Origin: Sphingobacterium rhinopitheci
GTDB lineage: Bacteria > Bacteroidota > Bacteroidia > Sphingobacteriales > Sphingobacteriaceae
NCBI RefSeq assembly: GCF_022627575.1
Contig: NZ_JADEYQ010000013.1
Location: 25,573-89,572, forward strand
Length of the DNA: 64,000 bases
Direction: 5' to 3'
The notes beneath the pieces were generated by a model. That model worked only from the letters and a program-made list of their open reading frames with translations. It was not told where the DNA came from and did no database searches. The translations under genes and the position numbers were made by a program. Shown piece by piece: positions 46,989 through 56,586 of the stretch. Position 1 is the first letter of the stretch. Every line of letters begins with the position of its first letter.

Positions 46989-47663
46989 TTAATTTAAAGT
47001 AATAGTATTTGATAAATTAGCTTTACCATTGACAATATCAAGTACATTCGCTTTCAACATTACCGCCTTTTTATTTGAAGACACTTTGGCCAAAGAATTT
47101 TTTTGTGTAGCAACAGTATGCTCAAAACGGTATATATACGTAAAATACGCGTTCTGCAGAGATTTTTGGTTTTCAGGCTTCAATTTATTAAGTTCCTTTT
47201 GTCCTGCACTATTGTATTTATAAGTTCGACTTAAGGTTTTTGATTTAGCATCATACGAATAAATTGAGTAGTCTGAGAGCGAAGTTTTAAATTGAGCTGA
47301 AAGAGTTTTTACAAAAGTATTTAACGCATTTATATTTCTGAAATCACAAGAAACAACAGCTATATAATTTGTAAAATCCAAGGAAGAATGAACATTAGAA
47401 ATACCATTAGTTTTTTTGAGCGTAGTGGTTATCTTACTGATTTCACTTCGAATATCTCGCTCTGAAGGGATTTTCAAACCATCAACTTTATCCAACTTCA
47501 TTAAGGAAGATACTTTGGTCCTACTTTTACTAAGGTTTACCGTTACTTTAATTGCACCAGAGCCATTAGATTTTAAATCTATCTCTTCTACGATATCAAA
47601 ACAACTTGTCATCAAACCTGTACTACAGGTTAAAAAAAAATAAAACAGAATTTTTTTAAGCAT
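46989..47663 (-). CDS. Putative lipoprotein of unknown function
   Basis: 224 residues. Signal with lipobox MTSC (Cys 21), then FDIVEEIDLKSNGSGAIKVTVNLSKSR, a pattern seen in small Bacteroidota lipoproteins whose beta-rich N-terminus resembles LppM-like domains. Rich in Lys, Ser and Asn. No specific function recognised. First gene of the operon with the DUF4836 protein. Confidence 0.7.
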   Translation of the reverse strand: MLKKILFYFFLTCSTGLMTSCFDIVEEIDLKSNGSGAIKVTVNLSKSRTKVSSLMKLDKVDGLKIPSERDIRSEISKITTTLKKTNGISNVHSSLDFTNYIAVVSCDFRNINALNTFVKTLSAQFKTSLSDYSIYSYDAKSKTLSRTYKYNSAGQKELNKLKPENQKSLQNAYFTYIYRFEHTVATQKNSLAKVSSNKKAVMLKANVLDIVNGKANLSNTITLN

Positions 47664-47847
47664 TTAAATATTATTAATAACAACACTATAATTGTTGTTA
47701 TTCTTAGTGGCAATGCTACAAAAAAAGCACCAACTTTAATCAAACAAGACATTAATTTTTCAACAGATTAATAATACACCAACAAAAACACTCGTAATGA
47801 TATAATTTATAAGTCTTTAAGAAATTGAAAAATTTACATTTTGTTAA

Positions 47848-47878
47848 TTTGTTAGTCCATTCTTTCTTCTTAGCTTCG
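47848..47878 (+). promoter_or_regulatory. Promoter for the split 5'-nucleotidase operon
   Basis: TTTG at 47848-47851, 19 bases, then TAGCTTCG at 47871-47878: the Bacteroidota -33/-7 arrangement with a TTCG variant of the -7 box. The ATG follows at 47896, giving a leader of roughly 12 bases. Confidence 0.6.
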
Positions 47879-47895
47879 CATAATAATTCAAAAGT

Positions 47896-48657
47896 ATGCG
47901 TTTCAATCGAACATTAATATTACTCTATGCGGCTACAAGTCTCCTCATAGGATGTAAAACCCAAAAAATACAGTACTTACCACAGGTAAGTTATAATACT
48001 AATATTGTAATTGATAACAGTATCACTCCAGATAGTACTATTATAGCCTATTATGCCCCTTACAAGGTAAAGCTGGAGAAAGAAATGAATAGACAGATAG
48101 GCTATTCTGACTATTATTTGAGTAAAGTTAGATCTCAGCCCGAATTTTTAGTAGGTAATTTTTTTGCAGATGCCTTATTAACTATAGGAAAACAAATAGA
48201 TCCTGAAACACAACTATCCTTAGCTACCAAAGATGGAATTCGTACTGAAGTAAAACAGGGTCCTATTACCGTAGGTTCTATGTTTGAATTGATGCCTTTC
48301 GAAAATACTATTACGGTATTGGAGTTAAAAGGAACAGATGTTTTAGAATTATGCGAATTTATCGCTAAAGCTGGTGGTCAACCAATTGCCGGATTTACGA
48401 TGCAGATTGAACATGATAAACCAGTAAATATTAACATCAATGGGCAGCCATTAGATACAAATAAAACATACAAACTCGTTACCTATGATTATCTAGCTAA
48501 CGGTGGCGATTATATCAAAGGGATTACAAATCCTATAAGCCGTATAAATACGCCAAATACGGTACGCGAGGAGCTTATCAGATATGTAGAGGAATTAACA
48601 AGCAAAGGCAAACACGTAAATACGCAATTAGATGGAAGAATTACAATACTTAAATAG
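47896..48657 (+). CDS. Lipoprotein with 5'-nucleotidase C-terminal (substrate-binding) domain
   Basis: 253 residues. Lipobox LLIGC (Cys about 20). The rest matches the C-terminal domain of UshA-type 5'-nucleotidases: VGNFFADALLTIG, GIRTEVKQGPITVGSMFELMPFENTITVLELKGTDVLEL (about 117-155), TYKLVTYDYLANGGDYI. No metallophosphatase domain is present: that is in the next gene, whose start overlaps this stop by 26 bases. Together they likely rebuild a periplasmic nucleotidase. Confidence 0.88.
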   Translation: MRFNRTLILLYAATSLLIGCKTQKIQYLPQVSYNTNIVIDNSITPDSTIIAYYAPYKVKLEKEMNRQIGYSDYYLSKVRSQPEFLVGNFFADALLTIGKQIDPETQLSLATKDGIRTEVKQGPITVGSMFELMPFENTITVLELKGTDVLELCEFIAKAGGQPIAGFTMQIEHDKPVNININGQPLDTNKTYKLVTYDYLANGGDYIKGITNPISRINTPNTVREELIRYVEELTSKGKHVNTQLDGRITILK

Positions 48658-49570
48658 AAAGAAATTTATCAAAAGTCTTGCAGCCTTAGGTGTAATTATA
48701 GCCTCATTTGGATTACCTACAGCATTTGCGCAAGATGCAAGTAAAGAAGTTAAATTAACCATATTACATACTAATGATGTACATAGCCGTGTAGAACCAT
48801 TTCCTATGGATGGCTCACGTCTACAAGGTTTAGGTGGTACCGCACGAAGAAGCTCTTTATTATCAAAAATCCGTAATGAGGAGAAAAATGTATTGCTATT
48901 GGATGCAGGAGATATATTTCAAGGAACACCATATTTCAATCTTTTTGATGGTGAGGTAGAACTTGAGATAATGTCAAAACTAGGCTATGATGCTGGTACT
49001 TTTGGTAATCATGAATTTGACAATGGTGTTGCCGGAATATTGAAGCATTTTGATAAAGCCAAATTTCCTTTCGTTACTTCCAATTATGACTTCAGTAAAA
49101 CAGAATTGGCAGGTAAAACAAAAGAATATATAGTTATTGAAAAAGATGGTGTACGGATTGGTATTTTTGGATTGGGTGTAGATGTCGAAGGATTAGTAGA
49201 TCCAAAGAACCACAAAGATGTGATTTATTTGGATCCTGTAGAAGTTTCAAACCGTATCGTGCCTATATTAAAAAACCAAGAGAAATGTGATCTTGTGATT
49301 TGTTTGTCACATCTAGGGTATTCCTACAAAGAGGATAAAATATCAGACTTGACATTAGTTCCAAAAACTAGAGATATTGATTTGATAATTGGTGGACATA
49401 CACACACGTTATTGGATAAACCGACAGAAGTCCTTAATGCGGACGGAAAAGTGACATTAGTAAATCAAGTAGGTAATGGCGGTGTTAGATTGGGTCGTAT
49501 AGATTATATATTCAACCCGATTACAAAAGATAAAAAATACACGTCCAAAAACATCGATATCGCTAACTAG
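48632..49570 (+). CDS. Metallophosphatase (5'-nucleotidase N-terminal domain)
   Basis: 312 residues. An export signal with RKKFIKSLAALGVIIASFGL, Tat-like in form, with cleavage near AFA-QDA. Motifs: LHTNDVHSR, LDAGDIFQGTP, FGNHEFDNG, CLSHLGYSY and GGHTHTLLD, a complete dimetal set. It lacks the C-terminal substrate domain, which the preceding gene supplies. Probably hydrolyses nucleoside 5'-phosphates in the periplasm. Confidence 0.9.
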   Translation: MEELQYLNRKKFIKSLAALGVIIASFGLPTAFAQDASKEVKLTILHTNDVHSRVEPFPMDGSRLQGLGGTARRSSLLSKIRNEEKNVLLLDAGDIFQGTPYFNLFDGEVELEIMSKLGYDAGTFGNHEFDNGVAGILKHFDKAKFPFVTSNYDFSKTELAGKTKEYIVIEKDGVRIGIFGLGVDVEGLVDPKNHKDVIYLDPVEVSNRIVPILKNQEKCDLVICLSHLGYSYKEDKISDLTLVPKTRDIDLIIGGHTHTLLDKPTEVLNADGKVTLVNQVGNGGVRLGRIDYIFNPITKDKKYTSKNIDIAN

Positions 49571-49601
49571 TCCCCTAGTTAGTGGTATTCAACTATCTGA
49601 A

Positions 49602-50822
49602 GTGCAAAGATTTTTCAAATTATACATTGACTCCTATAAAGGCTTATCACCTGCAGCTTGGTTATTAGCGTTAGTAATGTTAATAAACCGGATGGGCTCT
49701 ATGGTGATTCCTTTCTTGGGGATCTATATGTCGTCAGAACTCCACTTCTCCAAAACACAAATAGGATTAGTTTTAGGATGCTTTGGCGTGGGTTCCGTAT
49801 GTGGATCATGGCTTGGCGGATGGCTGACCGATAAATTTGGAAATTTCAAGGTGCAGACCTGTAGCTTGATTGCTGTAATACCCTTATTTTTAGTATTACC
49901 GTTATTTCGTTCTTTTGAAGGATTAGCGGGGATGATATTTATATTGTCATTGGTAGCGGACACCTTTAGACCGGCCAACTCCGTTTCTGTGGCACGCTAT
50001 GCAAAGCCTGAAAATATAACTCGAGCGTATTCTTTAAATAGAATGGCTGTGAATTTAGGCTTTTCTATCGGTCCTGCTTTAGGTGGTTTCTTGGCGAAGT
50101 TTTCATACGATTGGATTTTTTACGGCAATGCTATTGCCGCAGGTATGGCAGCTATAGTATTTTTTTATTTCTTTAGAAATAAAAAAACAACAGCACGTCA
50201 GCATACAAGTTTCAGTACAGGGGCTGAAGATAGTCCGATCGTTGTAAAAAGTAAAAATGCCTATTCTGATGGCTTATTTATCGTGTTCAATCTGTTGTGC
50301 TGCCTATTCTCGATGGCTTTCTTTCAACTATTGAGTACCATGCCCCTATTTTATAAAGAGGTATATCAGTTTCAATCTGACGATATAGGTTTAATTCTCG
50401 GATTTAGTGGCTTTGTAATTGTTGTCTTTGAAATGATATTGGTTCATTTGATAGAGCATCGTTATACGGTCAGACAGATTATGTTTTGGGGGACAATGGT
50501 TACCGCACTTTCTTTTTATATGCTCAATATAGATTTGGGAATAATATGGCTTTATATGGCTATGTTTATTCTTTCGACGGGCGAAATGTTAACATTACCA
50601 TTCACCGCGACAATAGCAATTAATAGAGCAGGATTAACAAATCAAGGCGCCTATATGGGGTTCAATTCTCTCTCCTTTGCTGCTGCAAATATATTTTCTC
50701 CTTACCTAGGAACATATATAGCCGAACATTATGGTTATAATGCATTGTGGCTGACAACAGGAACAACACTTGTGCTGACGAGTATTGGTTTTTCGTGGAT
50801 AATAAAGAAGATGGGTAGTTAA
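49602..50822 (+). CDS. MFS transporter
   Basis: 406 residues from a GTG start, about 12 membrane helices. Motif-A-like GSWLGGWLTDKFGNFK between helices 2 and 3, and SIGPALGGFLAKFSYDWIF in the N-terminal half. Starts 31 bases after the metallophosphatase gene, so it may be co-transcribed and take up or export the nucleoside product; the link is inference. Substrate unknown. Confidence 0.85.
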   Translation: MQRFFKLYIDSYKGLSPAAWLLALVMLINRMGSMVIPFLGIYMSSELHFSKTQIGLVLGCFGVGSVCGSWLGGWLTDKFGNFKVQTCSLIAVIPLFLVLPLFRSFEGLAGMIFILSLVADTFRPANSVSVARYAKPENITRAYSLNRMAVNLGFSIGPALGGFLAKFSYDWIFYGNAIAAGMAAIVFFYFFRNKKTTARQHTSFSTGAEDSPIVVKSKNAYSDGLFIVFNLLCCLFSMAFFQLLSTMPLFYKEVYQFQSDDIGLILGFSGFVIVVFEMILVHLIEHRYTVRQIMFWGTMVTALSFYMLNIDLGIIWLYMAMFILSTGEMLTLPFTATIAINRAGLTNQGAYMGFNSLSFAAANIFSPYLGTYIAEHYGYNALWLTTGTTLVLTSIGFSWIIKKMGS

Positions 50823-50845
50823 TTGTATCAACAATTAACATAACT

Positions 50846-50873
50846 ATTATTCTACTAGAACTAGTAGAATAAT
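50846..50873. terminator. Hairpin between convergent MFS and recR genes
   Basis: ATTATTCTACTAG and CTAGTAGAATAAT form a perfect 13-bp stem with a 2-base loop. Neither side has a strong U-tract, so termination is likely but not certain. Confidence 0.45.
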
Positions 50874-50989
50874 ATAAAATAAGAAGTATAAACTATACTT
50901 GATTTTCAACCCCAGAAAAAGATATACTAACAAATATTATTGTTGGTATAAAACTTTGATGGCAATACTAAAGCAATATTCGACCAAAC

Positions 50990-51604
50990 TTACCCTACAT
51001 TTCGCTCATAAGGAACACGTGTTTGAATAGATCTTCCCAAGGTGATTTCATCGACATACTCTAATTCTCCACCAAAAGCAATACCTCTAGCGATAGTACT
51101 TATTTGTACTTGAAAATCCTTGAGCTTGCGATAAAGATAGAATATGGTAGTATCTCCTTCCATCGTAGCTGATAAAGCAAGAATAATTTCTTTTACTTCG
51201 CCTTTACGGATGCGCTCCAATAAGCCTTCAATTTTCAGATCAGATGGCCCTACCCCATCCATTGGTGATATCAAACCACCAAGCACATGATATACGCCTT
51301 GATACTGATTGGTATTTTCGATAGCCATTATATCCCGTGTATCCTCCACGACACAGATCGTTGATTTGTCACGTTTTGTCGAAAGACATATTTCACAAAC
51401 AGCGTCATCAGAGATATTATAACATTCTTTACAATATTGAATTTTTTCTTTTAATGTATTTATGGCTTGTGTAAATCGTGCAACTTCGGAATCGGGCTGC
51501 TTCAACAGGTGCAAAACCAAACGCAAGGCCGTCTTATTACCAATTCCTGGCAAACGACCAAACTCATCTACAGCATTTTCTAATAATTTGGATGAAAAAT
51601 TCAT
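50990..51604 (-). CDS. recR: Recombination mediator protein RecR
   Basis: 204 residues from ATG 51604 (MNFSSKLLENAVDEFGRLPGIGNKTALRLVLHLL); an ATG five codons earlier overlaps a TACATTTG -7-like box (51609-51616, minus strand) and is less likely. Helix-hairpin-helix at about 8-30, zinc finger C-x2-C-x11-C-x2-C (YCKECYN...CEIC), Toprim domain with VVEDTRDIMAIE and a C-terminal TRVPYERNVG. Works with RecO/RecF in loading RecA at gaps. Confidence 0.95.
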   Translation of the reverse strand: MNFSSKLLENAVDEFGRLPGIGNKTALRLVLHLLKQPDSEVARFTQAINTLKEKIQYCKECYNISDDAVCEICLSTKRDKSTICVVEDTRDIMAIENTNQYQGVYHVLGGLISPMDGVGPSDLKIEGLLERIRKGEVKEIILALSATMEGDTTIFYLYRKLKDFQVQISTIARGIAFGGELEYVDEITLGRSIQTRVPYERNVG

Positions 51605-51713
51605 AGCACAAATGTACATAATTGCACTATGTTAACGTATTAAGGGATATCAAAATAATGTAAGAAAATACATTCAAATATTACTTTAGGTACATTTTCA
51701 GTAGATTGCACCA

Positions 51714-51998
51714 ATGAAAAGGACGATAACTATAGAATATTGCCCCAAATGTGGCTGGCTGTTACGAGCAGCATATATGGCGCAAGAATTGCTTATGACA
51801 TTTACGGATGATGTATATGGCGTTACTTTAGTACCTAGCGAGGTAAGTGGACGTTATCAAATTGCTGTAGATAGAAAAGTGATATTTGACAGAAAGCTCG
51901 TTGGGAGATTTCCCGAAATAACAGAACTCAAACAATTAATACGTGATGAAGTGGCTCCAGAAAAATCATTAGGCCATTCTGACAAGAAAAAGATTTAA
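51714..51998 (+). CDS. SelT/SelW/SelH-family (Rdx) protein, cysteine form
   Basis: 94 residues. ITIEYCPKCGWLLRAAYMAQELL holds the C-x2-C redox motif of selenoprotein W-like proteins, with Cys in place of selenocysteine; then VTLVPSEVSGRYQIAVDRKVIFDRK. A thioredoxin-like fold with presumed thiol redox function. Lies divergent to recR and 38 bases upstream of the LOG-family gene. Confidence 0.9.
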   Translation: MKRTITIEYCPKCGWLLRAAYMAQELLMTFTDDVYGVTLVPSEVSGRYQIAVDRKVIFDRKLVGRFPEITELKQLIRDEVAPEKSLGHSDKKKI

Positions 51999-52036
51999 TT
52001 TTTATATATTGTGATTTTTAAGTTATAGTAAAAAAT

Positions 52037-52741
52037 ATGACAGGTGAAAACAGAATCAGAAATTCATTTGCCAATAAAACTTGGCAAGAAATAAAAGTAA
52101 AAGACTCGTGGCAGATTTTTAAAATCATGTCTGAGTTTGTAGATGGCTTCGAAAAATTGGCTAAGATTGGCCCTTGTGTTTCCATATTTGGATCTGCTCG
52201 TACTCCCGATGCACACAAATACTACCAGATGACCGTAGAGATAGCGCGTTTGCTGGCAGAAAAGGGATATGGTGTTATTTCGGGTGGTGGCCCTGGAATC
52301 ATGGAAGCAGCCAACAAAGGTGCCTATAATGCGGGTGGTAAGTCCGTAGGATTAAATATAGAATTGCCTTTTGAGCAATTTCACAACAAATACATCGACA
52401 GAGATAAAATATTAGAATTCAACTATTTCTTTGTGCGCAAAGTTATGTTTATGAAATATTCGCAAGGTTATATTGTGATGCCTGGCGGATTCGGTACGAT
52501 GGATGAGTTGTTTGAAGCTATTACGCTAATCCAAACAGGTAAAATAGCAAGGTTCCCTATTGTATTGGTAGGCTCCGATTATTGGGGAGGCTTGTTGGAA
52601 TGGGTTGAGAAAACAATGCTTACCAATGCCTACATAGCATCAGAAGATTTGAAACTCTTCCGTCTTGTAGATACTGCCGAAGAAGCAGTAGAGCATATCT
52701 TTAGGTTCTATGACAAATATTTGTTGAAACCCAACTTCTAA
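52037..52741 (+). CDS. LOG-family protein (TIGR00730; cytokinin riboside 5'-monophosphate phosphoribohydrolase-like)
   Basis: 234 residues, Rossmann fold. Diagnostic motifs: SIFGSAR, GYGVISGGGPGIMEAANKGA and MPGGFGTMDELFEA (the PGGxGTxxE signature). LOG enzymes cleave ribose 5-phosphate from nucleoside monophosphates; many bacterial members act on AMP or have unknown roles. Ends 19 bases before an intrinsic terminator. Confidence 0.9.
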   Translation: MTGENRIRNSFANKTWQEIKVKDSWQIFKIMSEFVDGFEKLAKIGPCVSIFGSARTPDAHKYYQMTVEIARLLAEKGYGVISGGGPGIMEAANKGAYNAGGKSVGLNIELPFEQFHNKYIDRDKILEFNYFFVRKVMFMKYSQGYIVMPGGFGTMDELFEAITLIQTGKIARFPIVLVGSDYWGGLLEWVEKTMLTNAYIASEDLKLFRLVDTAEEAVEHIFRFYDKYLLKPNF

Positions 52742-52760
52742 AAAAATACAAACGCATAAA

Positions 52761-52789
52761 AAATCCCTTCGGAATTTCCGAAGGGATTT
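52761..52789. terminator. Bidirectional terminator between LOG gene and TonB receptor
   Basis: AAATCCCTTCGGAA and TTTCCGAAGGGATTT form a stem of about 14 bp with almost no loop; A- and T-rich ends on both sides. Serves the convergent genes ending at 52741 and 52812. Confidence 0.8.
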
Positions 52790-52811
52790 GTCGTTTAATA
52801 GCTGAAAGTCA

Positions 52812-55800
52812 TTAGAAAGCGTAACGCAAACCAATCATAGCAGACCAAGTAGTAGATGAAGTACTCATTGGACGATAAGGCTTAGTAACTAAATCATTTC
52901 CATCACGCAACATTTGAAATGTCGGATCAGGACTTGCAGAACCAGAGCGTCCTAAGATAGCACGTCCATTATTAAATAATACATCACGAATACCCCATTC
53001 AGAATTAAATATATTACCAACATTCACTAAATCTAAGGTAAACTGTAATTTATCCCCATCCATTGCTATATTCTTGAATAAATTCTGAGTCCAACGAATG
53101 TCGAAACGATTCAACCATGGCAACAAAAATTCATTGCGCGGCAAAATTTGTCCTCTATATTTTTCCAATCCATTTTCATTGATAAATTTGTCAAAAGCTT
53201 TGATTTGATCATCAACTGTAAAAAGTGTATTGGTACCACTAGTAATTGGTGCCCATTTCAAATCTGCGGAATTTTCAGGTATGAATACTAGATCATTAGT
53301 AATACCATCATTATTTAAATCAATTGTGTGGTAATAAGAAAATCTTCCTTGACTAGAGCCATTATAATAGATACCTATAGAGGTATTACCAATATTATAA
53401 GTAACATTTGCAACTAAACGGTGAGGAACTGCAAAGTCAGAAATGCTTAAGAAATCTTGATTTGGTGTATTAATTACTGGAGAACCTCCCCAAGCAGATG
53501 AAGCACTAGAACCTGCATTTGCCGACACTTCCTTAGCTTCAGAATAGGTGTAGAATATTGATCCTGAAAGACCTTTCCAATTCGAAACGTTAGCTCCAAA
53601 AGTAGCTGAAAACGCATGACCTTTAGCAATAGCATTTGATAATACAGTCGCATTATTAGCCCCAATATTAGGATTGTATTGATACGATGCTGGGTTAGGA
53701 TAATAATCACGATCTACACCAGCATAAGTCATTTTGGACGTACTAGGTTTTCTATTAGCACCATATTGGAATACACCATTAATATCTTTTGTATATAAAA
53801 TATCTGAGGTAAGTGTCACTGGTGTGTTAGGAATTTTATAATCAACACCAAAACTAGATCTCCATACCGAAGGCATTTTGAAATCATCATCAACTAAAGC
53901 AAATGATGAAGGAGCACCGGCAGATGGTGAAGTTATGAATGGAGTGACTTGTTGCCCTTGAGTGTTAGTATAATATACTGGATTATTTACATAATGGTAA
54001 ATATCATTTGGCTGGAAAGTGATTTGACCAATCCATGGAGCCACATCATCATAACTACCTGGTTCTATAGTGTTTTGTAATACTCCAGCATTAGTAGGCA
54101 TATTGGTCAACCAAACAAAAGGAACACGTCCTGTAAATACACCAGTACCTCCACGTAATGTCAAAGATCTATCTCCATAAACATCATAGTTAAATCCTAC
54201 TCTAGGAGATAGCATAATACGTGATTTGGGCCATGAACCTGACGAATAATGAGTCGGATCACCATTAACATTTAGAAATTCTAAATTATCAATTGAAGTG
54301 TTTGCAGTTAGCTTATTCATATAAATAGGCAACTCTGCTCTAAGACCAAATGTTAGATTAAAACGATCAGTCACTGTAAATCGATCTTGCGCATATAAAG
54401 ATGCTAAACCAAAATTTACTCGCGCATAAGTGTCTTGTCCCTCGTAAGGATAAGTTAATCCAAACATAGTTGGCGCAACTTCATTTGCAGTACCTGTTTT
54501 TAAGAAGTCTTCAACAGAAGCATATCTGTAATATCCTGTACCCATACGTGTATATGAGTTACCAAATTTTTGAACTTCAAAAGCAGCCCCTGCAGTAATG
54601 GTATGCTTTCCGCCAATATAAGTTAAGTTATTAGTAAAAGAAAAGTTGTTGTTAACTACCTCATTTAAGTAAGAAAAAAGCTCTGTACCAAAACTAATGT
54701 AATTACCGCCACCATCCCAAATATCTACAAATGGAAATAACTGATCATTAGGAGTTTTTCTAGTATCTTGAATTTTGGAATAAGTAAATAAAAATTTATT
54801 AGAAAGTTGAGAATTAAAAGATGAATTTAACTCTGCAGTTAATGAACTAACTACATTTTTGATAGAGTAATTTGCACTCTCAAAAGCCATAGAATTCTCA
54901 CTCACCCTATTCCAAGAAGAACGTGGATTTGGTCCAGATGTACCATTTGCAACCTGCATAGATTCGCCACTTAGCACATTATATCGGAAGGCTGCTTTAT
55001 GCTTATCACTGATATTCCAATCTATACGTGCTAAGAATTTATTTCCAAATTGATTCGCTTCATTTGCATATCCTTGATATCTACCTGGATCATAACCCCA
55101 TTGGTTAATTAAGTGATTTTGAACAGCTACTAAATCAGACTCTTTCACTCGGGTTATATTATCTGCAACCTCAGCAACACCATTTTGAGAAGCTGTCCAT
55201 AAATTTGCTCCTGAAGCATTTGCACCTGTAGATTTTTCTTTCTCCGCACTAACAAAGAAAAATAACTTATCTTTAATGATTGGTCCTCCAAGAGTTAAAC
55301 CATAACTTTTTTTAGTACCATCTGTAAAGGCAATATTTTCTTTATTAATTTTCCATCCATTTAAATTTTCATTATTAAAATAGCTATAAGCAGATCCATG
55401 AAAGCTATTTGTACCTGATTTAGTTACAGCATTTATGCCTGCTCCCGTAAAACCAGACTGCGTAACATCAAATGGTGCAATATTAACAGAAATTTCCTCA
55501 ATAGCATCAAGGGATATAGGTTGTGAATTCCCCCCTGGTAATGGGTTAGTGTTCAATCCAAATCCGTTATTAAAATTTGCTCCATCAATTTGAAGGTTAT
55601 TATAACGTGCATCCCTACCGGCAAAAGAGTTTCCGTTAGCCTGTGGAGTAAGCTTCGTGAAATCTGTAATACTACGGTTTATTTGTGGAAGTTCCTGAAT
55701 CTGCTTCAAATCTACATTTGTAGAAACACCACTCCTATTAGCATTACTTTTTCTATTACCTGTCACCGCTACTTCATCAATAGCAGTAGCACTTTCGCCA

Positions 55801-56120
55801 AATATAGGATTTAACACGAATGGCTGCCCTAATTGTAGGTAAACGTCATCATAAACTAAAGGATTTTGACCGACATAGGTTACCTCAACACGATATGGCC
55901 CCCCAACACGCATGTTCGCTAAATTAAAACGACCCGCTGCATTCGCTGAACCGGAGTAAGAAGTTCCTGAGGGCAAGTGGGTCGCTTTAATAGTGGCACC
56001 TGAGGTTTTATTACCAGAGCTCTCGCTCACCACCCCAGACATACTACTCGTCGTTACCTGTGCATGTATTGTGCCGTAGCTAGACAAAATCAATGCGAAA
56101 AAAAGTAGAGATTTTTTCAT
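52812..56120 (-). CDS. Oar-type TonB-dependent outer membrane receptor with CarboxypepD_reg domain
   Basis: 1102 residues. Signal peptide (GTIHAQ), a carboxypeptidase-regulatory-like domain (about 25-110: MSGVVSESSGNKTSGATIKATHLPSGT), a plug with FTKLTPQANGNSFAGRDARYNNLQIDG and IEEISVNIAPFDVTQSGFTGAGINAVTKSGTN (about 150-240), then the barrel ending in WSAMIGLRYAF. This layout is the Oar/OmpA-like TonB receptor group, often for proteins or peptides. Divergent from the other TonB receptor gene; a -7-like TATTTTTG lies at 56149-56156 on the minus strand. Confidence 0.9.
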   Translation of the reverse strand: MKKSLLFFALILSSYGTIHAQVTTSSMSGVVSESSGNKTSGATIKATHLPSGTSYSGSANAAGRFNLANMRVGGPYRVEVTYVGQNPLVYDDVYLQLGQPFVLNPIFGESATAIDEVAVTGNRKSNANRSGVSTNVDLKQIQELPQINRSITDFTKLTPQANGNSFAGRDARYNNLQIDGANFNNGFGLNTNPLPGGNSQPISLDAIEEISVNIAPFDVTQSGFTGAGINAVTKSGTNSFHGSAYSYFNNENLNGWKINKENIAFTDGTKKSYGLTLGGPIIKDKLFFFVSAEKEKSTGANASGANLWTASQNGVAEVADNITRVKESDLVAVQNHLINQWGYDPGRYQGYANEANQFGNKFLARIDWNISDKHKAAFRYNVLSGESMQVANGTSGPNPRSSWNRVSENSMAFESANYSIKNVVSSLTAELNSSFNSQLSNKFLFTYSKIQDTRKTPNDQLFPFVDIWDGGGNYISFGTELFSYLNEVVNNNFSFTNNLTYIGGKHTITAGAAFEVQKFGNSYTRMGTGYYRYASVEDFLKTGTANEVAPTMFGLTYPYEGQDTYARVNFGLASLYAQDRFTVTDRFNLTFGLRAELPIYMNKLTANTSIDNLEFLNVNGDPTHYSSGSWPKSRIMLSPRVGFNYDVYGDRSLTLRGGTGVFTGRVPFVWLTNMPTNAGVLQNTIEPGSYDDVAPWIGQITFQPNDIYHYVNNPVYYTNTQGQQVTPFITSPSAGAPSSFALVDDDFKMPSVWRSSFGVDYKIPNTPVTLTSDILYTKDINGVFQYGANRKPSTSKMTYAGVDRDYYPNPASYQYNPNIGANNATVLSNAIAKGHAFSATFGANVSNWKGLSGSIFYTYSEAKEVSANAGSSASSAWGGSPVINTPNQDFLSISDFAVPHRLVANVTYNIGNTSIGIYYNGSSQGRFSYYHTIDLNNDGITNDLVFIPENSADLKWAPITSGTNTLFTVDDQIKAFDKFINENGLEKYRGQILPRNEFLLPWLNRFDIRWTQNLFKNIAMDGDKLQFTLDLVNVGNIFNSEWGIRDVLFNNGRAILGRSGSASPDPTFQMLRDGNDLVTKPYRPMSTSSTTWSAMIGLRYAF

Positions 56121-56586
56121 ATTTAATTAGATAGTTTTAATTATAGTGCAAAAATAAAAAGAGATTTAACATTTTTTCACATTTAACACAAACTTAATAT
56201 CCACATCCTATAATGGTTATATTCATATATGTATAGATATAATGGCCTGAATTAATTATTTAATAACTAATCATACACTATTATTAATAATTCGAATGTT
56301 AAAAAACAAATTTATTCACTATAAAGAGAATACACATTAATTACTAAGAAGTTAAGTACGTGATATTTGTTTGTAATATTAATGTCATAAAATTTTATTA
56401 CAGTTTTAAAAACTCGAGCGTTAGAAAGAATTATTCCACTAAAAAATAAGTAATCATGCAAACTTAAATAAATAACTGACAGATAATGATAAGGTTGTGA
56501 GATATTGTAATTAATACATTTTCAAATAATTATTAGAATAAAATTAAAAAGTTATCTTTGCAACCAATTGAAAATTTAAACTCAAA
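56121..56586. other. Divergent promoter region between two TonB-dependent receptor genes
   Basis: 466 AT-rich bases without a recognisable gene. Minus-strand -7-like TATTTTTG at 56149-56156 for the Oar-type gene and plus-strand TATCTTTG at 56553-56560 for the gene at 56587. The remaining ~390 bases show no feature I can name. Confidence 0.5.
56553..56560 (+). promoter_or_regulatory. -7 promoter element for the TonB receptor at 56587
   Basis: TATCTTTG, identical to the box at 36163, 27 bases before the ATG. No clear TTTG at -33. Confidence 0.5.

Noticed and set aside
51714..51998. True selenoprotein W
   Set aside because: The redox motif is C-P-K-C with normal Cys codons, no in-frame TGA is used, and I see no SECIS-like element.
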